This document shows positions 20,474-25,210 of a stretch of DNA of 26,861 bases, piece by piece (positions within the stretch are counted from its first letter, which is position 1; every line of letters begins with the position of its first letter). A program made the translations under genes and the position numbers. The notes below the pieces were generated by a model. That model made no database searches. It was not told where the DNA came from and saw nothing but the letters and a program-made list of their open reading frames with translations. The stretch comes from a virus: positions 1-26,861 of IMG/VR virus record IMGVR_UViG_3300047330_000021. One strand, given 5' to 3'.

Positions 20474-20502
20474 TTGACAAAAAGCCAAAAGTGTGGTATA
20501 AT
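20474..20502 (+). promoter_or_regulatory. Sigma70-type promoter reading toward the class I amidotransferase 3' end
   Basis: TTGACA (20474-20479), 17-base spacer, TATAAT (20497-20502) with TGTGG before it, then ATCCGTACAGG. The last element is identical to that after the - strand promoter at 23962. The transcript would start near 20509 and run antisense into the class I amidotransferase gene. Confidence 0.88.
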
Positions 20503-20526
20503 ATCCGTACAGGATGAGGAGAGGTA

Positions 20527-20574
20527 ATGGTAAGTTTATTGTTTATAGTATATTGTTTATTATATACTATCTAA
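20527..20574 (+). CDS. 15-residue hydrophobic micropeptide (candidate)
   Basis: The ATG directly after GAGGAGAGGT opens a 15-codon ORF reading M-V-S-L-L-F-I-V-Y-C-L-L-Y-T-I, nearly all hydrophobic. It has the length and character of type I toxin peptides such as the Ibs family (18-19 residues), or it may be a leader peptide. Its RBS is paired in the predicted transcript. Short length makes chance occurrence possible. Confidence 0.3.
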   Translation: MVSLLFIVYCLLYTI

Positions 20575-20609
20575 CAATAGGGCCTGTCAAGATTATCTAA
20601 CAATAGGGC
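20568..20609 (+). repeat. Two 16-base direct repeats
   Basis: TATCTAACAATAGGGC occurs at 20568-20583 and again at 20594-20609, 26 bases apart. The second copy is part of a GGGC/GCCC hairpin. The repeats could bind a regulator or be the mark of a local duplication. Confidence 0.75.
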
Positions 20610-20640
20610 GATCTGCCCACCTTACCATCTCTTGTACGAA

Positions 20641-21483
20641 TCATACTTCCTGTGTAGGGACCTTCTCGGCTTGTTCCTTCATGAAACGCTCCATGATGTA
20701 CTCGGCTTTGAGACGTCGATGCTTCCCGCTAATTGCAAGATCGGTATTCAACTCGACGTAGTCATAGATCAGGTCGAGACACCACTTCGTGTATTCTGCG
20801 TAGCCACGGTATTCAGGATGTCCCTGTACGCCGATGCAGCATGTGTCACGAATGAAGAAAGCTTCGACGTCCTGATGGTTGCCGACTGCCTTCGTCGTGT
20901 CGTTGAACCAACGAGTCTTGCTGTTGTGGCCATGGGCGATGACTTCCATCCCAGGTCCCGAGATGACCATCTGATGATGGACAGACGAGACAGGCTGTAG
21001 ATACTTCTTGTTCTTCCTGTCGAAGATGCCGTGGTTCTGGTTGTGGCCGTCGACGTCCTGATAGAGCTTGAAGCCGTTCATCACTGCAAGGAACTGGGCA
21101 CCACGGCAGATACCGAACATAGGGATGCCGAGGGAGTGACAGAGGTTGTACAGATTGATGTCTTCCTTGTCACGCTCTTCGTCGTGTACGGTCGTCTCAT
21201 GTGGAAGCTCGCCGTACAGAGCAGGGTTGACGTCTGCACCGCCTGCGAAGACGACCAGATCAGCTTCTTCAGGAGTCTTGGCGTTGTAACACCGAGCCCG
21301 AGAGAACATCTCTGCGAACTGCCTCTTCTCAAAAAGGGAGCCCGTCAGATAAACCGACAACCACAGCTCCGGCATTTCCAGAGCTGAGTCCTTTTGCAGG
21401 ATGACTTTGTGTTGGCCTAGGAGCAGGCCGGGCGGACCATTGCTTGTAATGGTAGTCGTCCCAGTATCTTTCTGCATCGACAT
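20641..21483 (-). CDS. Class I glutamine amidotransferase (PuuD/peptidase C26-like)
   Basis: The 280-residue protein has the full class I triad: nucleophile Cys126 in F-G-I-C-R-G-A-Q, His222 and Glu224 in G-V-Q-G-H-P-E-Y. Oxyanion-side L-V-V-F-A-G-G-A-D-V-N-P (about residues 76-87) and S-S-V-H-H-Q-M-V (about 166-173) fit the gamma-glutamyl-gamma-aminobutyrate hydrolase (PuuD) subgroup. It would cleave a gamma-glutamyl amide or provide ammonia. The ATG at 21483 has AAAGGA eight bases ahead; the extension to 21522 is not supported. Its 5' 155 bases overlap another gene in a different frame. With a cyclotransferase and ligases nearby, editing of gamma-glutamyl groups is plausible. The C-terminal 30 residues are extra and charged. 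Confidence 0.85.
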   Translation of the reverse strand: MSMQKDTGTTTITSNGPPGLLLGQHKVILQKDSALEMPELWLSVYLTGSLFEKRQFAEMFSRARCYNAKTPEEADLVVFAGGADVNPALYGELPHETTVHDEERDKEDINLYNLCHSLGIPMFGICRGAQFLAVMNGFKLYQDVDGHNQNHGIFDRKNKKYLQPVSSVHHQMVISGPGMEVIAHGHNSKTRWFNDTTKAVGNHQDVEAFFIRDTCCIGVQGHPEYRGYAEYTKWCLDLIYDYVELNTDLAISGKHRRLKAEYIMERFMKEQAEKVPTQEV

Positions 21484-21643
21484 ATTCCTTATCCTTTTTT
21501 GTCGCTTGGATAGTTTTGACATCCATGTGATCCACTTCTTCTAACACAACCTCCGTCATAAGGGCGAAGGCCTCGTCGTGATAACCCCACTCCTTTAGCC
21601 CGATGGCACGATAAAGTTTGAACTGATTGAGGGCATTTCTCAT
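21329..21643 (-). CDS. Unknown protein overlapping the class I amidotransferase start (104 residues)
   Basis: The first half (M-R-N-A-L-N-Q-F-K-L-Y-R-A-I-G-L-K-E-W-G, then A-F-A-L-M-T-E-V-V-L-E-E-V) is helical and protein-like. The second half (W-S-A-R-P-A-P-R-P-T-Q-S-H-P, G-L-S-D-G-L-P-F at the end) is Pro/Ala/Gly-rich and lies within the amidotransferase gene in another frame over 155 bases. The ATG at 21643 has two G-rich Shine-Dalgarno-like stretches upstream (GAAGG close by, GAAGGG further away); an in-frame TTG is at 21661. No family is recognised. Both frames seem to be genuine coding in part, so one of the ends may be shorter than annotated. Confidence 0.5.
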   Translation of the reverse strand: MRNALNQFKLYRAIGLKEWGYHDEAFALMTEVVLEEVDHMDVKTIQATKKDKEYVDAERYWDDYHYKQWSARPAPRPTQSHPAKGLSSGNAGAVVVGLSDGLPF

Positions 21644-21661
21644 ATCCTTCTTTCCCTTCAA

Positions 21662-21675
21662 GGGACTTCAGTCCC
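21662..21675. other. Small stem-loop in the intergenic gap
   Basis: GGGAC (21662-21666) pairs with GTCCC (21671-21675) around a four-base loop. There is no T-run after it on either side, so it is not a clear terminator. It may shape mRNA cleavage or translation of the 104-residue gene. Confidence 0.4.
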
Positions 21676-21686
21676 GAACTCTTTCC

Positions 21687-22373
21687 TTATGCCGGTTCGG
21701 TTACGACCTTGGCTGCGAAGGGGTTGGAGACTGCCTTGGTCTCGGCAGGGTTGTGACCTTTGATCTCCGACTCTCCGTAAATCTTCGTCTTGCGAGAATG
21801 CCAGATTTCGTGAGGAGTCATCGTCGGCTCAGGAATCTTCAGCCATGCCGCAGGAGGTGTGAAAGGATCAGTGACGGCTGAATTCGAGATATTCCGAAAA
21901 AGGGCAAAGATATGGTTCTTGTGAGGGTAATTCCCTTCGACAGGTTCGAGAGGGACTTCCTTCGAGGTGTAGACGGAATTACCTACCGTACGGAGGAATT
22001 CGAAGCCTTCAGCCTTGAGAATCTTCAGCCACTCCTGTCCATTCCGATCCCGCATCTGACTATCAGAAAAGATGGCAAAGAAGGTGTGATCGGGTAAATT
22101 GTCCGTACCGAAAGTACCTATACGGATGAAATTCTCGAAGATTTCTCTGTTGGTCTTACCGAGATAGGCAAACTCGGTCTTGCCGTTGACAGTCACAGTC
22201 AGGGCGCTGTCGTTCTTACCTTCACGGTCGCCGCAGTAGAGTTGGACGGAGGCAGGTGCGTCAGGATCGTTCACAAAACCCTGAATGATATCGACGGCAC
22301 AACAGCCGATACCTTCACCGCCATGCTGTGAGCCGAAACGAAGAAACTCGATCTTGCTTGCAGAATATGCCAT
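21687..22373 (-). CDS. Uncharacterised CC-motif protein in the ligase cluster (228 residues)
   Basis: The N-terminus holds F-L-R-F-G-S-Q-H-G-G-E-G-I-G-C-C-A-V-D-I-I-Q-G-F. A later part has G-Q-E-W-L-K-I-L-K-A-E-G-F-E-F-L-R-T-V-G-N-S and K-N-H-I-F-A-L-F-R-N. The same elements (H-N-G-M-C-C-G-I-K-H-I-F-G-F; L-L-E-R-G-F-R-V-V-N-E-V-R-N-S; R-V-Y-H-L-N) occur in the next gene upstream, so the two are probably paralogous. I do not recognise an enzyme family. The adjacent cysteines could be catalytic, metal-binding or a conjugation site. ATG at 22373 with AAGGAG eight bases upstream is used; the frame continues to 22556 but that part is shadow of the neighbour. C-terminal region is Pro/Lys-rich and likely disordered. 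Confidence 0.6.
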   Translation of the reverse strand: MAYSASKIEFLRFGSQHGGEGIGCCAVDIIQGFVNDPDAPASVQLYCGDREGKNDSALTVTVNGKTEFAYLGKTNREIFENFIRIGTFGTDNLPDHTFFAIFSDSQMRDRNGQEWLKILKAEGFEFLRTVGNSVYTSKEVPLEPVEGNYPHKNHIFALFRNISNSAVTDPFTPPAAWLKIPEPTMTPHEIWHSRKTKIYGESEIKGHNPAETKAVSNPFAAKVVTEPA

Positions 22374-22395
22374 CACTCTTTCTCCTTGTTTGTTG

Positions 22396-22824
22396 TTAGT
22401 CGTCGTCAGGGTCGTAGTCGTATTCCATGTTGAGGTGGTAGACCCGACAGATGTTGTCGGAGTTGCTATTCCGAACCTCGTTGACGACACGAAAACCTCT
22501 CTCCAGAAGCCTCTTCTCGTTGACGACGATCTGGTCCCCGTCTCCGTCATACCCACGAGCCAGGACAGCCTCTACGATGCCTCCAGGACGCTCTGCCTTG
22601 ATGTAGGCAAGGAACCTGTCCAGACGAGCCTCCACGGTCTCCTTAGGGGCTGAGGGAGTGAAGAAAGAGAGATAGGATCGAACCTCTGACCCAGAAGAGT
22701 CTTCGTCGTCGAATTCAGGCTGCTCTTCCAACTCCGGTTCCATCACCTGATTAGGATAGGACGGAAAGCCAAAGATGTGTTTGATGCCGCAGCACATGCC
22801 GTTATGACAGGAAATTCTAAGCAT
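22396..22824 (-). CDS. Uncharacterised CC-motif protein, paralogue of the following gene (142 residues)
   Basis: It begins M-L-R-I-S-C-H-N-G-M-C-C-G-I-K-H-I-F-G-F, has an acidic linker (E-F-D-D-E-D-S-S-G) and a C-terminal domain with G-G-I-V-E-A-V-L-A, L-L-E-R-G-F-R-V-V-N-E-V-R-N-S-N and C-R-V-Y-H-L-N. The last part resembles small phage domains with G-F-x-x-V-N-x-x-x-N-S-N and a final beta strand; I know of no function. AGGAGG lies nine bases before the ATG at 22824, so the longer frame to 22875 is not used. The ATG overlaps the cyclotransferase stop (ATGCTTAG). Tail is acidic (Y-D-Y-D-P-D-D-D). Confidence 0.62.
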   Translation of the reverse strand: MLRISCHNGMCCGIKHIFGFPSYPNQVMEPELEEQPEFDDEDSSGSEVRSYLSFFTPSAPKETVEARLDRFLAYIKAERPGGIVEAVLARGYDGDGDQIVVNEKRLLERGFRVVNEVRNSNSDNICRVYHLNMEYDYDPDDD

Positions 22825-23260
22825 AGCTCTTTTCCTCCTTCTTGGCCCGATTTTGCTCCGAGCGGTGCAAAGCACCTAAGGTGCGGAGCGAGGTATAATC
22901 CAGCCAGTCCGAGCCGTGGATGAGTTGATCGAGAGGAGGTGTCGTGTGGAACTCATAGATGAAGCCGTCGAGTCCGTCGATGTTGACGAGATGCCGTACA
23001 TAGAAGGAATGATCTGGGGCGTCAGGAATGAAGCCTTCGTAGTCATCCAGACGAGCAAGGCCGTCGTCATCGACCTGTATGACGTCACAGAGGACGGAAT
23101 AGCCGTCATCCGAGAGACGTAGGGCCGGGAACCATCCCATGTCGAATAAAAATCCCTGGACTTGGACTTGACGACCAGTGTCATGGATGAAATTCATCCA
23201 ATGCTGGCGCTCTTCTCGTTTTCGGAGAGTGCCGTAGGCGAAGACGTTGTGAGCTGCCAT
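22817..23260 (-). CDS. Gamma-glutamyl cyclotransferase (GGCT/AIG2-like)
   Basis: This 147-residue protein has V-F-A-Y-G-T-L-R (residues 6-13), the substrate-binding loop of the family, and L-D-D-Y-E-G (71-76) with the catalytic Glu75. Such enzymes cyclise a gamma-glutamyl group to 5-oxoproline, releasing the attached amine; F-I-Y-E-F in the second half fits the barrel. ATG at 23260 with AGAGGAGAG upstream overlaps the previous stop by one base (TGATG); GTG at 23263 is the alternative. The C-terminal ~12 residues (S-L-R-T-L-G-A-L-H-R-S-E) are encoded by a palindromic repeat that occurs elsewhere between genes, so the tail is a recent addition. It may edit or recycle products of the nearby ligases. 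Confidence 0.85.
   Translation of the reverse strand: MAAHNVFAYGTLRKREERQHWMNFIHDTGRQVQVQGFLFDMGWFPALRLSDDGYSVLCDVIQVDDDGLARLDDYEGFIPDAPDHSFYVRHLVNIDGLDGFIYEFHTTPPLDQLIHGSDWLDYTSLRTLGALHRSEQNRAKKEEKSYA
22854..22890 (-). repeat. Palindromic repeat copy A, inside the cyclotransferase gene
   Basis: Read on the - strand it is CGCTCC, GCACC-TTA-GGTGC-TTT-GCACC, GCTC, GGAGC. The outer GCTCC/GGAGC arms enclose three blocks of which the central GGTGC can pair with either neighbour. It matches copies B and C in inverted orientation and supplies coding sequence for the cyclotransferase C-terminus. Confidence 0.8.
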
Positions 23261-23430
23261 CACAATCTCTCCTCTTTGAATGCCACTTTCGTTGGAAGGT
23301 ATTTCTTTGTCACTTCATATATAGCAACGTCTTCGCCTTCTTGGAGACGGACGTCAGCTATCGAGAAAGCCTCTTCATACGAAGGAAACTCCTCAGAAGA
23401 GAAGACTTCGACCACGACAAATTTCGCCAT
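23260..23430 (-). CDS. Small protein of unknown function (56 residues)
   Basis: Translation gives M-A-K-F-V-V-V-E-V-F-S-S-E-E-F-P-S-Y-E-E, A-F-S-I-A-D-V-R-L-Q-E-G-E-D-V-A-I-Y-E-V, ending Y-L-P-T-K-V-A-F-K-E-E-R-L. The alternating strands and a helix suggest a compact alpha/beta domain. AAAGGA lies seven bases before the ATG, and the stop overlaps the cyclotransferase ATG (TGATG). It exactly fills the gap between two larger genes. The coupling to the cyclotransferase is the only functional hint; no family is recognised. Confidence 0.65.
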   Translation of the reverse strand: MAKFVVVEVFSSEEFPSYEEAFSIADVRLQEGEDVAIYEVTKKYLPTKVAFKEERL

Positions 23431-23454
23431 ATCTTGATCCTTTCAAGTTTGTTA

Positions 23455-23853
23455 TCAAACGTAGGGAAAAACCCATTCCTGCGAGAGAGCAAACTGCTCC
23501 AACTCGTAGCGAGAAATGCTCTGACAGCCGATGTTGACGCTGTTCGCATAGTACTTGATATACCGGCCCTCTTGTCCAAAAGCGATATCTTCACCGTTTA
23601 TGTAGGGTTTTTTGGTAGTCACCCAACTCTTCCGTTTGCCTTTGGTGTTGACTGCGCTGTCCGACCAATGTTTGGTCCAACGACGAGACGCCCTTGTCCA
23701 AATCTTTTTGAGAGTAGACAGCTTGATCTTGTATGATCCTCTGACGGCGTAGCTGTTTTCGACTCTGGTCTCGCTGCAGACACAAGGTTCTGCAAAAGGA
23801 TAGGTGGGCGTGAGGGCGTCGATGGCGGCTTTGTTGACGGTGATCTTCTTCAT
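23455..23853 (-). CDS. Unknown basic protein heading the ligase operon (132 residues)
   Basis: It contains K-I-T-V-N-K-A-A-I-D-A-L, E-P-C-V-C-S-E, a basic stretch (W-T-R-A-S-R-R-W-T-K-H-W), then Y-I-N-G-E-D-I-A-F-G-Q-E-G-R-Y-I and F-A-L-S-Q-E-W. The charge suggests nucleic-acid or peptidoglycan contact, but no known domain is recognised. AGGAG precedes the ATG. It is the first gene after the promoter at 23962-23990, with a leader of about 100 bases, so it and the ligase genes behind it would be transcribed together. Function unknown. Confidence 0.6.
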   Translation of the reverse strand: MKKITVNKAAIDALTPTYPFAEPCVCSETRVENSYAVRGSYKIKLSTLKKIWTRASRRWTKHWSDSAVNTKGKRKSWVTTKKPYINGEDIAFGQEGRYIKYYANSVNIGCQSISRYELEQFALSQEWVFPYV

Positions 23854-23961
23854 AACAATCTCCTATGAGAAAGAAAGTAAGAGGAGGCGGCACAGCCACT
23901 GTCTAATAGAGAAGACAAAAGAAAGGGCGAGAAAGGAACCCCCTTCTCACCCTGTACGGAT

Positions 23962-23990
23962 ATTATACCATACTTTTGCTCTTTTGTCAA
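23962..23990 (-). promoter_or_regulatory. Sigma70-type promoter for the ligase/amidotransferase operon
   Basis: TTGACA (23985-23990), 17-base spacer, TATAAT (23962-23967) with TATGG at the spacer end and ATCCGTACAGG at the start site. It is nearly identical to the + strand promoter at 20474. The leader to the next ATG is about 100 bases. Confidence 0.9.
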
Positions 23991-24014
23991 GCCTTATTTT
24001 GTCTGTAAGGGGTT

Positions 24015-24128
24015 TCAGTTGTCTTCCAACTCCACTACGTAGTCGATGTACCTGAAAAGGCCATCGATGGCGACGTACAAGATGAAGGTGACGATGATGG
24101 CGATGCCGAACCAATAGATGTAGTTCAT
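24015..24128 (-). CDS. Small single-pass membrane protein (37 residues)
   Basis: The ORF reads M-N-Y-I-Y-W-F-G-I-A-I-I-V-T-F-I-L-Y-V-A, then I-D-G-L-F-R-Y-I-D-Y-V-V-E-L-E-D-N. Residues ~4-21 form one membrane helix with a short acidic C-terminus. AGGAG six bases before the ATG overlaps the stop codon of the last Ser-X gene (TAGGAG), so it is coupled to that repeat array. It could be a superinfection-exclusion or holin-like peptide, but nothing proves this. It is the last gene before the promoter at 23962. Confidence 0.6.
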   Translation of the reverse strand: MNYIYWFGIAIIVTFILYVAIDGLFRYIDYVVELEDN

Positions 24129-24137
24129 CGCAGTCTC

Positions 24138-24305
24138 CTACTTTGACCCTAGCCGTGACCCTAGCCCTGACAGTGACCGTGATCGTGACCCTGACCGTGA
24201 TCGTGACCATGGCCCTGACAGTGACCGTGACCGTGACCGTGACAGTGACCGTGACAGTGACCATGACCCTGACAGTGACCGGTATCTTTGTTTAACTAAT
24301 CTCAT
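24138..24305 (-). CDS. Ser-X dipeptide repeat protein, copy 3
   Basis: Third of three tandem genes. Start [10 protein letters not shown], then alternating Ser with Leu, Gly, Trp or Arg for almost the whole length ([14 protein letters not shown]), 55 residues in all. AAGGAG lies six bases before the ATG at 24305, in a junction shared with copy 1 and 2, and the TAG stop overlaps the next gene's Shine-Dalgarno. The repetitive array keeps all three frames of this strand open, so the translated frame is inferred from the RBS and ATG. The protein would be basic, disordered or beta-like and resembles eukaryotic RS domains only in composition. Confidence 0.55.
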   Translation of the reverse strand: MRLVKQRYRSLSGSWSLSRSLSRSRSRSLSGPWSRSRSGSRSRSLSGLGSRLGSK

Positions 24306-24306
24306 A

Positions 24307-24507
24307 TCAGTCTCCTTGATATGACCATGACCATGGCCATGACCATGGCCCTGACCCTGATCCTGGCCGCGACCCTGACCCTGACCATGACCGTGACCAT
24401 GACAATGACCATGACCATGACCATGACCGGGACCCTGACCATGACCGTGACCCTGACCCTGACCCTGCCCGTGACCGTGACCGGTATTTTTGTTTAGCCG
24501 ATCTCAT
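24307..24507 (-). CDS. Ser-X dipeptide repeat protein, copy 2
   Basis: Second of the tandem genes, 66 residues. It begins [13 protein letters not shown] and continues with Ser alternating with Gly, Arg and Trp ([10 protein letters not shown]) to Y-Q-G-D. TGAGG is five bases before the ATG, and the TGA stop is one base from the copy 3 ATG (TGATATG), a coupled arrangement. Copy 2 has slightly more Gly and Trp than the others. No similar phage protein comes to mind. Confidence 0.55.
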   Translation of the reverse strand: MRSAKQKYRSRSRAGSGSGSRSWSGSRSWSWSWSLSWSRSWSGSGSRPGSGSGPWSWPWSWSYQGD

Positions 24508-24514
24508 ATCAGCC

Positions 24515-24739
24515 TCACTTGATAAGCCCTGACCATGACCATGGCCGTGGCCATGACCCTGACCGTGACCATGACCATGACAGTGACCGTGATAGTGACC
24601 GTGACCCTGACCGTGACCATGACCATGACCGTGACCGTGACACTGACCCTGACAGTAACCATGACCCTGACAGTGACCGTGACCGTGACAGTGACGGTGA
24701 CCCTGACAGTGACCGGTACCTTTGTTTAACTGATCTCAT
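24515..24739 (-). CDS. Ser-X dipeptide repeat protein, copy 1
   Basis: First of the three genes, 74 residues, M-R-S-V-K-Q-R-Y-R-S followed by about 31 Ser-X units (X is Leu, Gly, Arg or Trp; one Pro and one Val) ending W-S-W-S-G-L-I-K. The ATG at 24739 has TGAGG five bases upstream. The stop ATCAAGTGA is the same octet that ends the preceding 89-residue gene, showing that the duplicated unit spans the gene junction. The in-frame extension to 24844 lies inside the other gene and is a shadow. Translation is inferred from the RBS; the protein may be a minor product of a DNA element. Confidence 0.55.
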   Translation of the reverse strand: MRSVKQRYRSLSGSPSLSRSRSLSGSWLLSGSVSRSRSWSWSRSGSRSLSRSLSWSWSRSGSWPRPWSWSGLIK

Positions 24740-24746
24740 ATCAGCC

Positions 24747-25016
24747 TCACTTGATAATACCAAAGCTCTCGATAGCAGACGTCTGGATATAAAGGGAGTT
24801 GGGCAGCTTTTGGGCATCTTTCCAAGTCTTGGTGTCAAATGCACCTGTTTCGTACACGATGAAGGGATTTTTGATGAGAATGCAGGTGTCGTTGACGCAT
24901 ACCAGTTCTCCTGTATAGATGTAGTTCATACAAAAGAAGGTGACAATCTGTCCCAACAGAGAAACGAGACCTTCGTTGGCGACTTCGACGACTTCGACAG
25001 TGACAGCTTTCTTCAT
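24747..25016 (-). CDS. Conserved-looking phage protein, unknown (89 residues)
   Basis: The sequence (V-G-x-like L-L-G-Q-I-V-T-F-F-C-M-N-Y-I-Y-T-G, E-L-V-C-V-N-D-T-C-I-L-I-K-N-P-F, I-V-Y-E-T-G-A-F, W-K-D-A-Q-K-L-P, Y-I-Q-T-S-A-I-E-S-F-G) is beta-rich and looks like a short barrel. It matches, by my recollection, a small protein family spread among phages without a known role. AAAGGA lies eight bases before the ATG. A pyrimidine-rich leader (25034-25061) and a palindrome (25072-25087) come before it. Its 3' end is part of the repeated junction of the following Ser-X genes, so the ancestral duplication probably began here. Confidence 0.68.
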   Translation of the reverse strand: MKKAVTVEVVEVANEGLVSLLGQIVTFFCMNYIYTGELVCVNDTCILIKNPFIVYETGAFDTKTWKDAQKLPNSLYIQTSAIESFGIIK

Positions 25017-25033
25017 GATATAATTCCTTTATT

Positions 25034-25061
25034 GAGAAGAAGAGAAGAGAAGAAGAGAAAA
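25034..25061 (-). other. Pyrimidine-rich leader before the 89-residue gene
   Basis: The - strand reads as TTTTCTCTTC followed by TTCTCTTCTC-type repeats with no purines for almost 28 bases. It would be unstructured RNA next to the RBS at about 25024-25029, possibly an S1-type ribosome standby site. The role is inferred. Confidence 0.4.
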
Positions 25062-25071
25062 TAAATAACTT

Positions 25072-25087
25072 GACTTTTGTAAAAGTC
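25072..25087. other. Perfect 7-base inverted repeat
   Basis: GACTTTT-GT-AAAAGTC is a palindrome with a two-base centre. It lies next to palindromic repeat copy B and before the pyrimidine tract. It may be an operator or a weak RNA hairpin. No T-run makes a terminator certain. Confidence 0.5.
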
Positions 25088-25095
25088 ATAATCTT

Positions 25096-25135
25096 CGCTC
25101 CGCACCTTAGGTGCTTTGCACCGCTCAGGAGCATT
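25096..25135 (+). repeat. Palindromic repeat copy B
   Basis: CGCTCC (from 25096), then GCACC (25102-25106), TTA, GGTGC (25110-25114), TTT, GCACC (25118-25122), GCTCA, then GGAGC (25128-25132). GGTGC can pair with the GCACC on either side, and GCTCC (25097-25101) with GGAGC, so the element has two alternative folds. It lies between genes. Confidence 0.8.
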
Positions 25136-25137
25136 CT

Positions 25138-25158
25138 GATTCACATTTGAATGTGATC
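25138..25158. other. Short inverted repeat beside copy B
   Basis: ATTCACATT and AATGTGAT are complementary around a TG centre, giving an eight-base hairpin directly after copy B. Its role is unknown; it could be part of the mobile or regulatory region. Confidence 0.4.
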
Positions 25159-25210
25159 CTCTTTGATTTATAAGGATAATCTTTATCTTCGCTCTTAAGG
25201 AGCTTGTCTC

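Larger units (their letters stand above)
20503..20640 (+). ncRNA. Structured leader/antisense RNA with sequestered start codon
   Basis: On the + strand, GAGGAGAGGTAATG is a strong RBS and start. ATGGTAAG (20527-20534) pairs with CTTACCAT (20621-20628), and AGAG (20520-20523) with CTCT (20629-20632), leaving a GTA bulge; together they bury RBS and start. Inside lie a hairpin (20545-20553 with 20562-20570), two 16-base direct repeats and a GGGC/GCCC hairpin (20606-20618). No T-run follows. I read it as a self-inhibiting mRNA leader or regulatory RNA. Confidence 0.45.
24141..24756. repeat. Triplicated higher-order repeat: hexanucleotide arrays plus conserved junctions
   Basis: Three hexamer arrays (24141-24276, 24322-24478, 24525-24710; unit TGACC[A/C/G] on the + strand, about 22, 27 and 31 copies) are separated by conserved ~46-base junctions (24277-24321, 24479-24524, 24711-24756). 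Each junction contains stop, Shine-Dalgarno, ATG and the first nine codons of a Ser-X gene. Fold-back is limited; this is direct repetition. Could also serve as an iteron-like protein site. Confidence 0.9.

Noticed and set aside
21662-21675. Rho-independent terminator
   Set aside because: Five-base stem without a T-run on either side.
23947-24264. Val-Thr repeat ORF on the - strand in the array
   Set aside because: Other frame of the same hexamers, starts inside the array without RBS and overlaps the membrane peptide and promoter.
24141-24756. CRISPR array
   Set aside because: Short hexamers and junctions carrying coding signals; no 28-37 base repeats separated by unique spacers and no cas genes. 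The Cas4-like nuclease at 7808 is of the general phage recombination type.
24519-25064. 181-codon + strand ORF running through the hexamer array (Asp-X repeats)
   Set aside because: Hexamer periodicity keeps the frame open; no RBS, and it is antisense to the 89-residue gene.
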